Positions 41,849 through 52,677 of a stretch of 64,000 bases of DNA are shown here, in pieces. Below the pieces are notes generated by a model, which had not been told where the DNA came from, did no database searches, and saw only the letters and a list, made by a program, of their open reading frames with translations. Source of the stretch: Pelodictyon luteolum. Lineage in GTDB: Bacteria; Bacteroidota; Chlorobiia; Chlorobiales; Chlorobiaceae. How positions within the stretch are numbered: position 1 is the first letter of the stretch; each line of letters opens with the position of its first letter. The stretch is taken from NCBI GenBank assembly GCA_020721225.1, contig DYNE01000001.1:55603-119602 (forward strand), read 5' to 3'. Made by a program: the position numbers and the translations under genes.

Positions 41849-42939
41849 ATGTTCTGTTTGCAGGCGGAGGCACAGGAGGGCATCTTTATCCAGCTGTTGC
41901 CATGGCGGCTGAATTGCTGAAACTTGTGCCGGACGCCTCGGTCTCGTTTGCCGGTACGAAAAACGGCATTGAAGCTTCCGAGATCCCGAGGCTGGGTTAT
42001 CGTCTGCACCTGCTGCCTGTACGAGGGCTCAAGCGGGGGGGCTCGCTGCGGGCGATTCTGGCAAATGTCGGAATTCTGATAGATTTTGCGGGAGCGCTCG
42101 TAACCGCCGGGGCGCTTATTCGTAGAGAGAAGCCGGATGTCGTCGTGGGAACCGGGGGATTCGTCAGTGCTCCCGTTCTCCTGGCGGCCCAGATGATGGG
42201 GCGCAGAACGCTCATTCAGGAGCAGAATGCCTTTCCGGGAGTGACGACAAAACTTCTCTCCATACTTGCCAGCGAAATCCACCTTTCGTTCAGCGAGGCC
42301 CAGCAGTTTATCCGCAGAAATAAAGGTGTTTTTGTTTCCGGTAATCCTGCCCGTTCGTTTACCCTCAACAGCAGGGAGAAGGCGCTGAAGCGGTTTGGTC
42401 TTCAGCAGCAGCTGCCGACGCTGCTGGTTTTCGGAGGAAGTCGCGGCGCCCGATCCATAAACAGCGCGGTTCTTAAATGGATCGATGCTATTACGGAAAG
42501 GGCAAATCTTGTATGGCAGACCGGAGCGCTTGATTACGAGCGGATCAGTCAGCAGGTAAAACATTCCGGGAGGTTGTGGATCGGCCCGTATATCGAGCAG
42601 ATGGGCGATGCATATTCGGCATCGGATCTTGTTGTGTGTCGTGCCGGAGCATCGAGCATAGCCGAACTGGCCAATACCGGGAAGCCGTCCGTACTGGTGC
42701 CCTACCCCTATGCGACAGGAGATCATCAGCGATACAACGCTCAGGCCCTTGTCGGTACCGGAGCGGCCATGGTGATCGATGACAGCCATCTTGACGCCCC
42801 GGAAGCGCAGCAGATCGTACTCGATCTGCTGCATGATCCCCACCGGCTTTCGGCAATGGGAGCTTCCTGCGGCAGACTTGCCCATCCCGACGCGGCACTG
42901 CAGCTTGCCCGCCGTATCATTCAACTCGCTAAATCGTAA
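41845..42939 (+). CDS. murG: MurG glycosyltransferase
   Basis: [54 protein letters not shown]. Confidence 0.98.
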   Translation: MNVLFAGGGTGGHLYPAVAMAAELLKLVPDASVSFAGTKNGIEASEIPRLGYRLHLLPVRGLKRGGSLRAILANVGILIDFAGALVTAGALIRREKPDVVVGTGGFVSAPVLLAAQMMGRRTLIQEQNAFPGVTTKLLSILASEIHLSFSEAQQFIRRNKGVFVSGNPARSFTLNSREKALKRFGLQQQLPTLLVFGGSRGARSINSAVLKWIDAITERANLVWQTGALDYERISQQVKHSGRLWIGPYIEQMGDAYSASDLVVCRAGASSIAELANTGKPSVLVPYPYATGDHQRYNAQALVGTGAAMVIDDSHLDAPEAQQIVLDLLHDPHRLSAMGASCGRLAHPDAALQLARRIIQLAKS

Positions 42940-42943
42940 GCAG

Positions 42944-44350
42944 ATGACCATGGAGCTTGGAAAAACCAGACGAATACATATAGTAGGAATCGGCGGTGCC
43001 GGCATGAGTGCGATAGCGGAACTGCTGCTGAAATCAGGATTCGACGTGACCGGTTCTGACCTTCAGACAGGAGAGGTGACCGACAAGCTTGCGGAGCACG
43101 GCGCGATTATCTACAGGGGCCATAGTGCCGGACACATTGAGGGATGCGATGTTGTCGTTTACTCCTCTGCAGTGAGAAAGGACGAGAATGTCGAAATATC
43201 TGCGGCTGAAAAGGCCGGGATTCCCGTAATCAAGCGCGATGAGATGCTTGGCGAGTTAATGCGTTACAAGTATGGCATATGCATATCGGGCACCCACGGA
43301 AAAACCACCACAACAGCCATGATTGCCACGATGCTCATGGAGTCCGGCGAGTCTCCTACCGTCATGATAGGCGGCGTTTCAGACTATCTCGGAGGAAGTA
43401 CCGTTGTCGGCGAGGGTAAGTATATGGTTATTGAATCCGACGAGTATGATCGGGCATTTCTCAAGCTGACGCCTACGATCGCTCTGGTCAACAGTCTTGA
43501 ATCGGAGCATATGGATACCTATGGAACGCTGGAGGAGTTGAAAAACGCATTTATCGCTTTTGCCGACAAGGTTCCGTTTTACGGACGGGTTATCTGCTGT
43601 GTGGACTGGCCTGAAATCAGGAAGATCATTCCCATGCTCAATCGTCGATATACGACGTTCGGGATCGAGGAGCATGCCGATGTTATGGCTTCGGATATTG
43701 TTATGGAGAAGAACCATACGGTTTTTACCATCACGGCGTTTGGCAGCAGATATGAAGGGGTAAGGTTGCATGTTCCCGGCAGGCATAATGTGCTCAACGC
43801 TCTTGCGGCGTTTTCAGCCGGTATTGAACTGGAAATTCTGCCTGAGAAGCTGATTGCCGGGCTTGGGTGTTACAGCGGGATGCGGCGGAGGTTCCAGATT
43901 CGCTATGATAATGGTCGGGGGCTTATGATTGTCGATGATTATGCCCACCACCCGTCTGAAGTAAAAGCAACCGTCAGCGCGGCGAAAAACGGATGGGCTG
44001 ATTCGCGTATCATTGCCGTTTTTCAGCCGCACCTGTTTTCAAGAACGCAGGAGTTTGCCGATGAATACGGATGGGCGCTTTCGCGTGCAGACAGCGTTAT
44101 TATAGCCGACGTCTATCCTTCACGTGAAAAAGCCGAAAAATTTCCGGGCGTGAATGGAAATCTTGTTGCTGAAGCGGTCAGGAGGGCCGGAGGAAAACAT
44201 GTCGCGTATATCGAGGGACGCGAGGAGCTGTTCGGCTCTTTGCTGGAGCACTGTTCCGACGGTAATATGCTGCTTTTCATGGGAGCTGGAGATATTACGC
44301 ATATGGCTGCAAGGCTTGCGGAAGAGCTTCGGAAGGGTTCTGTATCATAA
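42944..44350 (+). CDS. murC: MurC ligase
   Basis: [49 protein letters not shown]; start at 42944 or 42950, the listed ORF extends upstream inside murG. Confidence 0.97.
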   Translation: MTMELGKTRRIHIVGIGGAGMSAIAELLLKSGFDVTGSDLQTGEVTDKLAEHGAIIYRGHSAGHIEGCDVVVYSSAVRKDENVEISAAEKAGIPVIKRDEMLGELMRYKYGICISGTHGKTTTTAMIATMLMESGESPTVMIGGVSDYLGGSTVVGEGKYMVIESDEYDRAFLKLTPTIALVNSLESEHMDTYGTLEELKNAFIAFADKVPFYGRVICCVDWPEIRKIIPMLNRRYTTFGIEEHADVMASDIVMEKNHTVFTITAFGSRYEGVRLHVPGRHNVLNALAAFSAGIELEILPEKLIAGLGCYSGMRRRFQIRYDNGRGLMIVDDYAHHPSEVKATVSAAKNGWADSRIIAVFQPHLFSRTQEFADEYGWALSRADSVIIADVYPSREKAEKFPGVNGNLVAEAVRRAGGKHVAYIEGREELFGSLLEHCSDGNMLLFMGAGDITHMAARLAEELRKGSVS

Positions 44351-44514
44351 GCAGTTGAACGGGTGGCTTTTAAAGTGCGGAAACAGGAAACTGCTTAACG
44401 GGACATGCTGTTCTGAAGAGAGAGAATCTGTTGCTGAGGATCGATTTTCGGCACTTCTTTCCGACCGGATCAGCCGACGTTGCCTGAATCAGGTTTTTCA
44501 AAATAAATTTGCCG

Positions 44515-45414
44515 ATGTCCGATTCTGAATATACGCGCTCTCCGTTTGAAGATTGTTCCGGGAAAGCGGGTGCTCCCGAAAGCGGAGGTTCCGATTGCGA
44601 TAATGCCGGGGGCTCCCGGATGCAGCCGGAAGGGGCTGGAAGCTGGAAAGCGCTGCTGGTTATTCTTCTGTCGGTTTTTGCCGGTCTTGCCGGTCTTGCC
44701 TATTATGCGTCGCATTGGAAGAAAGAGATTGTTGTCCGCGAGGTTGTCATAGAAGGGGCAAGGGTTATTCCCCGCTCCGAGCTCGTTTCGGAGCTGAACG
44801 GATTTGTTGGCAGAAATCTTCAGGATATTGATGTTTCGGAGTTGAGGGAAAGGCTGCTCGGGATACCGTATCTTCGAAAAGTTTCAGTAAGTCGGGAGCT
44901 TAACGGTATTCTCAGAGTAAGAGTGGCGGAGAGGGAGCCGATAGCCTTGACGCTCTTCATGGGAAATCGTATGGTCATAGACGACGAGGGGTTGCTCCTG
45001 CCGGAAACTCGGGAGGTTACGGCTTTATTTCCCGATCTTATCCGTATTTCCGGCATAACGCATGCGTCGGATTACGGCGGGGTCGTAAAAAAACTGACAG
45101 TGAGGGATAGTACGCAGATCCGGGATTTGATAGGGGCACTGCGGTTGTCGGAATACGCGGGACTTCTGATAAACGAGATTCATCTTGATGCTGGCGGAAT
45201 GACTTACTGCAGGGCGAAAGGCTCGCCAACCCGGTTTATCCTCGGAAGTGAAGGGAACTTTAAGGAAAAGTTGAAAAAATTCGAGATATTCTGGCAAAAG
45301 GTTGTTTCAAAAAAGGGACTTGATCATTTCGATGCTGTTGATCTGAGGTTCAGGGACAGGGTATTTACCAGGGGATATGAATCTCCGGATATTCAGCAGG
45401 AGGTTTCCCTGTGA
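44515..45414 (+). CDS. ftsQ: FtsQ/DivIB-like protein with POTRA domain
   Basis: Single TM then VVREVVIEGARVIPRSELVSELNGFVGRNLQDIDVSELRERLLGIPYLRKVSVSREL. Confidence 0.9.
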   Translation: MSDSEYTRSPFEDCSGKAGAPESGGSDCDNAGGSRMQPEGAGSWKALLVILLSVFAGLAGLAYYASHWKKEIVVREVVIEGARVIPRSELVSELNGFVGRNLQDIDVSELRERLLGIPYLRKVSVSRELNGILRVRVAEREPIALTLFMGNRMVIDDEGLLLPETREVTALFPDLIRISGITHASDYGGVVKKLTVRDSTQIRDLIGALRLSEYAGLLINEIHLDAGGMTYCRAKGSPTRFILGSEGNFKEKLKKFEIFWQKVVSKKGLDHFDAVDLRFRDRVFTRGYESPDIQQEVSL

Positions 45415-45436
45415 TAATCATGCAAGTTACGCGACA

Positions 45437-46759
45437 ATGCTCAAAAGGAATATAGCCGTAGGGCTCGATATAGGTACAACCAAGGTGTGTGTGGTGGTTG
45501 CTGAAAAAGATGAGATCGGAAAACTCAACGTTCTCGGTAATGGACGTTCCAATTCTGACGGTCTTCAGAGGGCCACGGTAGTCAATATCAATAAGACCGT
45601 AGCTGCCATCAAAGCAGCTATTGCCGATGCCGAGCGAGAGTCTTCAATCCGCATCAAGGGTGTTAATGTGGGTATATCCGGCGCTCATGTCAATTGTATT
45701 CACAGCAATTCCGAAATAAGCGTGAACCAGACGGGCATTGTCAATGAATCCGATGTACGGCGGTTTCTTGAAAAAGCTAAAACCAACATCAAGTATCTGG
45801 ATATCGATCACGAAATCATTCATGTGATTCCTCAGGAGTTTATCGTTGATGATCAGGACGGCGTGCTTGACCCTATAGGCATGGCCGGAACAACCATGAG
45901 AGGCAGCGCATATATTGTGGTCGGTTTACGGACAAAGATCCGGAATATCAAGCAGTGTATCGAAAAAGCCGGACTTGATGTGAGTGCGCTCACTTTCGAA
46001 CCGGTAGCTTCGGGCATTGCCGTTATGAAGGAGAGCGAAAAGAAGAGCGGTGTCGTCGTCATCGATATCGGAGGCGGCACAACCGAAGTTGCGATTTACA
46101 TCGATGGAGCCATACGTTATTCCGAAGTGGTGAAAGTGGCGGCAAACGACGTCACTCATGATGTCGCGCACGGGGTCAAGGCGTTGCATGAAGTCGCCGA
46201 GGAGCTAAAAATCAGGCATGGCTATGCCTACAGTAAAATGCTTGGTGAGGATGAAACCATTCTGATTCCGGGAATTGAAGGCAGACCTCAGAAATCGTTC
46301 CCGAAAAGCTCGCTGACGATGATCATAGAGGCGCGAATGATGGAGATCTTCGAACTGGTCAGGGACTCGATCAAGCGTTCGGGATATTACGAATACCTCA
46401 ATGCAGGAGCGATCATAACGGGAGGCGGAGCCCTGATGCCGGGAACCGAGGAGCTTGCCAGAGACGTTCTTGGACTTGATGTGCGTCTTGGTTATCCTGA
46501 GGGCGTTTCAGGCGGGATCAAGGGATCGGTCAATAATCCCATGTATGCCACGGTTATGGGGCTCGTTGCCCACTCCCTTCAGAACAGTATTTTTGAGGAA
46601 CAGCGGGAAACTCAGGTTATTGAAGGTCCGTTTAAAAGCGGTGACGCGTCTCCGGGAGTGGAAGTTTCATCGCCCGTTGCCGCCGGGGCTCCATCCTCGC
46701 TGAATCCTGCCGGCAACAAAATCGTTGACCGGCTCAAAAAATTCTGGGAACAACTCTAA
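45437..46759 (+). CDS. ftsA: Cell division protein FtsA
   Basis: VGLDIGTTKVCVVVAE, VIDIGGGTTEVAIY, ITGGGALMPG, amphipathic C-term DRLKKFWEQL. Confidence 0.97.
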   Translation: MLKRNIAVGLDIGTTKVCVVVAEKDEIGKLNVLGNGRSNSDGLQRATVVNINKTVAAIKAAIADAERESSIRIKGVNVGISGAHVNCIHSNSEISVNQTGIVNESDVRRFLEKAKTNIKYLDIDHEIIHVIPQEFIVDDQDGVLDPIGMAGTTMRGSAYIVVGLRTKIRNIKQCIEKAGLDVSALTFEPVASGIAVMKESEKKSGVVVIDIGGGTTEVAIYIDGAIRYSEVVKVAANDVTHDVAHGVKALHEVAEELKIRHGYAYSKMLGEDETILIPGIEGRPQKSFPKSSLTMIIEARMMEIFELVRDSIKRSGYYEYLNAGAIITGGGALMPGTEELARDVLGLDVRLGYPEGVSGGIKGSVNNPMYATVMGLVAHSLQNSIFEEQRETQVIEGPFKSGDASPGVEVSSPVAAGAPSSLNPAGNKIVDRLKKFWEQL

Positions 46760-46804
46760 TTATGCCAATCGGGCGTAAGAAATAAAACATTGGGAAGATA
46801 AATA

Positions 46805-48097
46805 ATGGCATTTGAACTGGACCCGGGACTCTTCGACAGCGATCAGGGAAAAGGTGTTACCATAAGAATTGTCGGCGTCGGCGGCTGTGGAGGCAATGCT
46901 GTAAACAATATGATCGACCGTAAAATCAGCGGGGCGGAATATATCGTATTCAATACCGATCGCCAGGCTCTTCTGAATTCCAAGGCACCGATCAGGGTGC
47001 AGATCGGCAAAAAAGCTACGAACGGACTGGGCGCAGGTGCAGATCCGGCAAAGGGGAAGCAGGCAGCCGAGGATGATCGTGACATAATCGCGGCTCAGTT
47101 GAAAGGTGCTGATCTGGTGTTCATTGCGGCCGGAATGGGCAAAGGTACGGGGACAGGCGCAGCGCCGGTGATTGCCTCGATTGCTAGAAATATGGGTATC
47201 CTGACTATTGGCGTGGTGACACGGCCGTTTAATTTCGAGGGGCAGGTCAAAGCCCGCATTGCCGATGGTGGCATTAATGAACTGCGAAAATTCATCGATA
47301 CACTGATTGTTGTCGAAAATGAAACCATACTCAGTATTGCTGAGGAAGGGGTCAGCGCGACTGATGCGTTCAACATGGCCAACGACGTGCTCTATCGTGC
47401 TGCAAAAGGCATTGCAGATATCATTACCCGTCACGGGCATGTCAATGTGGACTTTGCCGATGTCAAAAGCATCATGTCGGGAGCTGGAGATGCCGTTATG
47501 GGTTCGGCTGCGGCAGCCGGAGAGCGCAGAGCACTGAAGGCCGCTTCCGATGCGATCAACAGTCCGCTGTTGGAAGGTGTTTCGCTCAGGGGAGCCAAAG
47601 GAGTTCTGGTCAATATTACCGGGGAAGTTACCATGCGTGATATGACAGATGCCATGAACTATATCGAAGAGCAGGTCGGCAGTGAAGCGAAAATCATTAA
47701 CGGATATGTCGATGAACCGCAGATCTCCGGAGAGATCCGCGTTACGGTTATCGTTACCGGTTTCAAGCGGAAGGATGCCGGTGAGTCCGGTTCGCAGAGC
47801 AAAGCGCAGCCGGCATCCAGAAGCAGTGATCATCGTCAGGGGCAGTTCTCTCCTGCTTTGCGTACGGTGGTAACCGGGCTGCCTGACAGCAAGGATGAGG
47901 ATTTAAGGATTCCTACCTATATAAGACGGCAGATTTCTATTCATGACCCTCTTGAGGTCGGCATGAAAAAGAAACTGCCTGACTGTGATAATAACAGTCA
48001 TTCCCAGCGCAGTGCGGATGAGCAGGAAGATCAGATACAGAAGGGCCTTACGGATTTACCGGCCTATCTTCGAAGGAAAAATAATGGGGCCGGATAG
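46805..48097 (+). CDS. ftsZ: Cell division protein FtsZ
   Basis: [32 protein letters not shown] tubulin signature; C-term RIPTYIRRQ. Confidence 0.98.
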   Translation: MAFELDPGLFDSDQGKGVTIRIVGVGGCGGNAVNNMIDRKISGAEYIVFNTDRQALLNSKAPIRVQIGKKATNGLGAGADPAKGKQAAEDDRDIIAAQLKGADLVFIAAGMGKGTGTGAAPVIASIARNMGILTIGVVTRPFNFEGQVKARIADGGINELRKFIDTLIVVENETILSIAEEGVSATDAFNMANDVLYRAAKGIADIITRHGHVNVDFADVKSIMSGAGDAVMGSAAAAGERRALKAASDAINSPLLEGVSLRGAKGVLVNITGEVTMRDMTDAMNYIEEQVGSEAKIINGYVDEPQISGEIRVTVIVTGFKRKDAGESGSQSKAQPASRSSDHRQGQFSPALRTVVTGLPDSKDEDLRIPTYIRRQISIHDPLEVGMKKKLPDCDNNSHSQRSADEQEDQIQKGLTDLPAYLRRKNNGAG

Positions 48098-48126
48098 TTT
48101 TTTCATTTTGTTAAAAAGGGGTAGTA

Positions 48127-49413
48127 ATGAGTTTTCGGATGATTTCTGCTGAAGATGCTGTTGGAATTATACGTTCAGGTGACCGGGTTTTTCTTCATAC
48201 TGCTGCGGCAACCCCGCAGCGTTTGATTGCCGCCATGGTAGCGCGATCGGCTGAACTGAGAGATGTTGAGATTGTATGTCTGCATACCGAGGGAGACGCT
48301 CCTTATGTCAGACCGGAGTACCAGAAAAGTTTCAGGCTCAATGCCTTTTTTGTCGGTAAAAATGTGCGTCATGCAGTGCAGGACGGATTGGCAGATGCCA
48401 TGCCGATTTTTCTGAGCGATGTTCCCTCGATGTTTCACAACAAAATACTTCCGCTTGATGTAGCCCTTGTTCATGTTTCGCCGCCCGATCAGCACGGGTT
48501 CTGTTCGCTCGGCGTTTCCGTAGATGCCTCTCTTGCTGCGGTTCATACCGCCAGGCACGTTATTGCCCAGATCAATCCCGCGATGCCCAGAACGCATGGA
48601 GAAGGAATGCTGCATGTCAGCAAGATTCACGCCATGGTGGCCGTCGATGATCCGCTTCCCGAAACTCCCCGTCATGAACTGACGGAGGTCGAGCAGAATA
48701 TCGGAAAGAATATCGCATCGATCGTTGAGGACGGGGCAACGCTTCAGATGGGGATAGGAGCCATTCCGGATGCAACGCTTGCAGCCCTCGGCTCTCACCG
48801 CGATCTGGGGATTCATACCGAAATGTTTTCGGACGGAGTGGTCGATCTTATTGAAAAGGGCGTTATAACCGGAAGGTATAAAAAGACGCATCGGGAGATT
48901 GTTGTGGCCAGCTTTCTGGTCGGAACCCGGCGTCTGTTCGATTTTGTAGACGATAATCCTCTTGTGGAGATGCTTCCTTCCGATTATGTCAACGATACCA
49001 AGGAGATTCGCAAAAATCCGAAGGTAACAGCCATCAACAGCGCGATAGAGATCGATATGAGCGGTCAGGTTTGTGCCGATTCCATAGGGCAGAGATTTTT
49101 TTCAGGAGTCGGCGGCCAGATGGACTTCATACGGGGTGCGGCTCTTTCTGAAGGGGGGAAGCCGATTATTGCAATTCCTTCGACGACCAGAAAGGGAGAT
49201 TCAAGGATCGTGCCCCATCTCAAGCCCGGAGCGGGAGTCGTTACCACAAGAGCGCATGTTCACTACGTGGTTACCGAGTACGGCATCGTCAACCTTCACG
49301 GCAAGAACCTTCGCCAGAGGGCTGAAGCGCTTGCAAGCATTGCGCATCCTGACTTCCGTGAGGATATTTGCCGCAGTGCCCGTGATCTTTATGGTCCCAG
49401 AAACTCCTGTTGA
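48127..49413 (+). CDS. Acetyl-CoA hydrolase/transferase family protein
   Basis: 428 aa; LQMGIGAIPDATLAAL, GLGIHTEMFSDG-like LGIHTEMFSDGVVDL, GVGGQMDFIRGAALSEGGKPIIAIPST. Confidence 0.92.
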   Translation: MSFRMISAEDAVGIIRSGDRVFLHTAAATPQRLIAAMVARSAELRDVEIVCLHTEGDAPYVRPEYQKSFRLNAFFVGKNVRHAVQDGLADAMPIFLSDVPSMFHNKILPLDVALVHVSPPDQHGFCSLGVSVDASLAAVHTARHVIAQINPAMPRTHGEGMLHVSKIHAMVAVDDPLPETPRHELTEVEQNIGKNIASIVEDGATLQMGIGAIPDATLAALGSHRDLGIHTEMFSDGVVDLIEKGVITGRYKKTHREIVVASFLVGTRRLFDFVDDNPLVEMLPSDYVNDTKEIRKNPKVTAINSAIEIDMSGQVCADSIGQRFFSGVGGQMDFIRGAALSEGGKPIIAIPSTTRKGDSRIVPHLKPGAGVVTTRAHVHYVVTEYGIVNLHGKNLRQRAEALASIAHPDFREDICRSARDLYGPRNSC

Positions 49414-49463
49414 GCGACTGACGTTACGTTCACCGGACCCGGTTCGATATGAAAAAACGGTAT

Positions 49464-49503
49464 AACAGTAAAAGGCGGCCTTATCAAGCCGCCTTTTTCT
49501 GTT
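49464..49503. terminator. Bidirectional rho-independent terminator
   Basis: AACAGtAAAAGGCGGC-cttatcaa-GCCGCCTTTTTCTGTT between convergent genes. Confidence 0.93.
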
Positions 49504-49533
49504 AAAAACTGTTATCCTGACAAGTATGGCGCA

Positions 49534-50553
49534 TCAGGCCGGCTTTACCGCTTCGCACAGCAGGTGGTCATACCGCCTTACGATTCGCACTCCCGTAAAG
49601 CCGATTTTTTCAAGGATATCTTTATAGGCGTTCTGTGGTTTGAAGCCCAGAACGGAGAACGGCATTCCGGCTCCCAGAATATAGTGGCTCAGGTAATCGA
49701 AGTTCGGATTTTCCGGGTCGTCGATGATCATGTCGAGAATGAGCACTTTTCCGCCGGTCGGGAGAGCCTCGAAAGCTTTTCTGCACATCATTTCGCTCAG
49801 CTGCTCGTTTGCCGAGTAAAGGATACGGCAGAACATGACGGCATCCGCATGGGGATAGATGTCCTTGTATATATCGACCGCCGCCCCTTTAAGACGATCG
49901 CCTACACCTTTTTCGATGGCGTTTTCATTGACCAGCTCTATTGCACCGGGCAGGTTGAGGATCGTTGATTGCAGCTGGGTAAACTTCTGCAGCAGGGCTG
50001 CAGAGATATCTCCAATACCGCCGCCGACATCAACCATTGTTTTTGCCGAGGACAGATCGGCTTCCTCAAGCAGAAGCTTGATTGCGAAATGCGCGTTGCT
50101 CCGGTGAATCTCTTCAAAATACCAGTTGTCTTCACGGGTTACCGGCGGATAGGGAACTTCGCCCTTGAAATTGAGCTGGCCTTTGACCGCATCGGCAAGT
50201 TTCAGGTAGAAATTATCCGAAAGGTGCGCCATGGCTTTTGCAACCGGTATCATATAAAGGTTGGGGTGTTCCGCGTCCGGCACAAACATGGCTTTTGCCG
50301 AAGGCGTAAGGCTCCATTTTCCGGCATCTTCGTTTGTGACTCCCATCTGGCGGAGAGCTTCAAGCAGCATGCCAAGGCGAGGGGGAACCGAACCTGTCGC
50401 GACAGCAAGCGTTCCGGTATCTTTTGCCTCATCTGCCAGTTGCGAAAAGAGGTCAAGTTCAAGAGCAGCTTTGAAACAGCCGAATTCCACAAGCCCTTTG
50501 AAAATCAGTTCGTTGGCCCTGTGGTTTTGTTTCAGTAACTCAAGGTCGTTCAT
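49534..50553 (-). CDS. bchU: Bacteriochlorophyll(ide) C-20 methyltransferase BchU
   Basis: HRANELIFKGLVEFGCFKAALELDLF, VDVGGGIGDISAALL, LILDMIIDDPENPNFDYLSHYILGAGMPFSVLGFK closely matches remembered Chlorobi BchU. Confidence 0.92.
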   Translation of the reverse strand: MNDLELLKQNHRANELIFKGLVEFGCFKAALELDLFSQLADEAKDTGTLAVATGSVPPRLGMLLEALRQMGVTNEDAGKWSLTPSAKAMFVPDAEHPNLYMIPVAKAMAHLSDNFYLKLADAVKGQLNFKGEVPYPPVTREDNWYFEEIHRSNAHFAIKLLLEEADLSSAKTMVDVGGGIGDISAALLQKFTQLQSTILNLPGAIELVNENAIEKGVGDRLKGAAVDIYKDIYPHADAVMFCRILYSANEQLSEMMCRKAFEALPTGGKVLILDMIIDDPENPNFDYLSHYILGAGMPFSVLGFKPQNAYKDILEKIGFTGVRIVRRYDHLLCEAVKPA

Positions 50554-50754
50554 GGTACAGGTGAAGCTAAAGAGTTTAAGAAATTGCAAGACAAGGAAAA
50601 GACGATATTATTTTACCTTAAACCTTAATTTAGCCCAATTAGCGTTATGAAACAACTGTAAGGAATCAACTCATTATGTTATACTTGGTATATAGATACA
50701 TGAAATCCGGGTTTCATTGAGTGCATATTGCAACGATAAACAGGGAGGTCTGAA

Positions 50755-50967
50755 ATGCTCTCAAGTCTTTCCAAACTCACCGCAGAGGATCTCGCGGATA
50801 TTCGGAAGCTCGAACAGGATCTGGGAAAAACCCTGCTCTCCTTTTCCGGTTACGATGTTATCGCCGGCAACCTTTCTGATGATGAGCTTGTACGCGTTCG
50901 CGAGCTTGAAAAAAAAATAGGTACGGCTCTTGTAGCTGTGGATCCGGCAAGAGTCAAGGGGGAGTGA
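50755..50967 (+). CDS. Conserved hypothetical small protein
   Basis: 70 aa; LSKLTAEDLADIRKLEQDLGKTLLSFSGYDVI; plausible upstream cagggaggt RBS. Confidence 0.55.
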   Translation: MLSSLSKLTAEDLADIRKLEQDLGKTLLSFSGYDVIAGNLSDDELVRVRELEKKIGTALVAVDPARVKGE

Positions 50968-51730
50968 GCCCTATGAGACTTACCATGCGTCCGGTTTTTC
51001 CGGCATCGCGACGGTAGGAAAAAAACAGATTGCTGTCTCTTGCGGAACAGAACGTCGATGTTTCTATCTGTTTTTCGGGAACTCCGGAATGAAGCAGTTG
51101 TTCCCGGTTCGCTCCGGCAAGATCAAGCAGATATTTGCCGTTTCCGGATGGTGTCGTGTTGTAATGAGTAGGCGAGAAATTATCGGCGACGGCAAACTCT
51201 ACCTCATAAGCGGCCTGTGAAATTCCTGTACCGATCCATGCAAGGAGATCGTCGGGGTTTGATTTGAACCTCTGCTGCATCACGGTGATGGTTTTCGGGA
51301 CAATCATGCAAGCAGTTCCTTTCCATCCCGCATGAATTGCCGCTGCTGCACGGTTGACCGGATCGAAGATCAGTACAGGGAAGCAGTCCGCAGTATAAAT
51401 GCAGAGATAGATACCCTGTTCTGCGGTTACCAGGGCATCGTAACCGGAATAAAAGCCTGGTTGCCTGACATGGAGTATCTCCGTACCGTGTATCTGATCC
51501 GAACCCGCAAGCGTATCAGGCCCGATGTTCAGAGAGCTGCAAAGGGCGATAGTGTTCATCCTGACGTTCCCGGCGCTGTCCTCGGTGTTTTTTCCGAAAT
51601 TGAGGCTGTTGAACGGGGGTGTGCTTGCGCCGCCGTTTCGGGTCGTCTGCAGGGCGACAAGGTTATGGATCCCGCTGAATATTCCGGGCACAATATATTC
51701 CGGAAGCATGCTTTTCTCCATGTTGTTCAA
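50954..51730 (-). CDS. Laccase-domain/YfiH family protein (purine nucleoside phosphorylase-type PgeF)
   Basis: SDQIHGTEILHV, YTADCFPVLIFDPVNRAAAAIHAGWKGTA, WIGTGISQAAYEV. Confidence 0.93.
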   Translation of the reverse strand: MNNMEKSMLPEYIVPGIFSGIHNLVALQTTRNGGASTPPFNSLNFGKNTEDSAGNVRMNTIALCSSLNIGPDTLAGSDQIHGTEILHVRQPGFYSGYDALVTAEQGIYLCIYTADCFPVLIFDPVNRAAAAIHAGWKGTACMIVPKTITVMQQRFKSNPDDLLAWIGTGISQAAYEVEFAVADNFSPTHYNTTPSGNGKYLLDLAGANREQLLHSGVPEKQIETSTFCSARDSNLFFSYRRDAGKTGRMVSLIGLTPP

Positions 51731-51989
51731 GCGTATATTTTTGATATGATTTTCACGCAGAGTGATTCGTTATGCATTTTTCCTGCGCAGAAGCAATTGA
51801 CGGCGATTAACAGGGAGAATCCCTTGTGAAGAATAATGATAAAGCGTTATTATGCCGTCACGCAACCGTCTTTTCGTTTTCTGACAGTGGGAAAAATAGT
51901 TTTTTTCCGCTTGCAGGCGAGCTGCTCTGGGCATTTTTCCTGAACCGGGTTCCTGCCGGCAGTTTTCAACCTGAAATGAAAAGGTAAAG

Positions 51990-52250
51990 ATGGTCATGAA
52001 AAAAAGCGAAGAAGAGGAAGAGCGCTTCCAGGATCAGTTCGGCAGGTCGCTCAGGGCCCTTTCCGACTATCTGGGGCTGGGTATTCAGATTGCGGCAAGT
52101 TTTGTTTTTTTCGTGCTTGCGGGATACTGGGCGGATGAAAAGCTCGGCACTTCGCCGCTGTTGCTGCTTGCGGGAGTCTTTCTGGGAATGGTCGGAATGG
52201 TTCTTGTCCTCATGAAAACACTTAAAACCGCCAATAGAAAAAAAACGTAA
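51990..52250 (+). CDS. AtpZ/AtpI-family ATP synthase accessory membrane protein
   Basis: 86 aa; FGRSLRALSDYLGLGIQIAASFVFFVLAGYWADEKLGTSPLLLLAGVFLGM; heads the atp operon. Confidence 0.8.
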   Translation: MVMKKSEEEEERFQDQFGRSLRALSDYLGLGIQIAASFVFFVLAGYWADEKLGTSPLLLLAGVFLGMVGMVLVLMKTLKTANRKKT

Positions 52251-52257
52251 AAAGCCG

Positions 52258-52677
52258 ATGACAATTGAACCAATGAACGGGTTAAAGAGCAGGAAACCAT
52301 TATTTGATTTTCTTATAAAGTTATGTATCTTGTCCGTCATTTTATGGGCGGTTGTCTACTGGGGGCTTCCTCCGGGAAGTGTAGACCTGTATGCGGTCTT
52401 TATCGCATGGATCATGGTCGCTACAAACACCCTTGCAGGTTATCTGCTTTTTGAATATGCTATCGACAGGGAGTCGTCAGTTTTTACCACGGTCGTTTTC
52501 GGTGGTCTGGTATTCCGTCTTTTACTGCTTATGGCTCTGGTCGCATTGATTCTGGTCAGAAACTTTGTTGCAGTTTATGATTTTGTGCTCTCTTTTTTTG
52601 CCTTTTACTGCATCTATGTCATTGTTGAAATTCTCGGCTATCAAAAGAAAAATAAACAGAAAAAGAACGTTGCATGA
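52258..52677 (+). CDS. AtpI-like membrane protein
   Basis: Multi-TM 139 aa between AtpZ-like gene and atpB. Confidence 0.6.
   Translation: MTIEPMNGLKSRKPLFDFLIKLCILSVILWAVVYWGLPPGSVDLYAVFIAWIMVATNTLAGYLLFEYAIDRESSVFTTVVFGGLVFRLLLLMALVALILVRNFVAVYDFVLSFFAFYCIYVIVEILGYQKKNKQKKNVA

Noticed and set aside
41719-43005. 428-aa minus-strand ORF across murG
   Set aside because: Shadow of the well-supported murG coding frame
44118-44133. parS-like TCCTTCACGTGAAAAA inside murC
   Set aside because: Only about 13/16 matches to the parS palindrome and lies in coding sequence; not called a site
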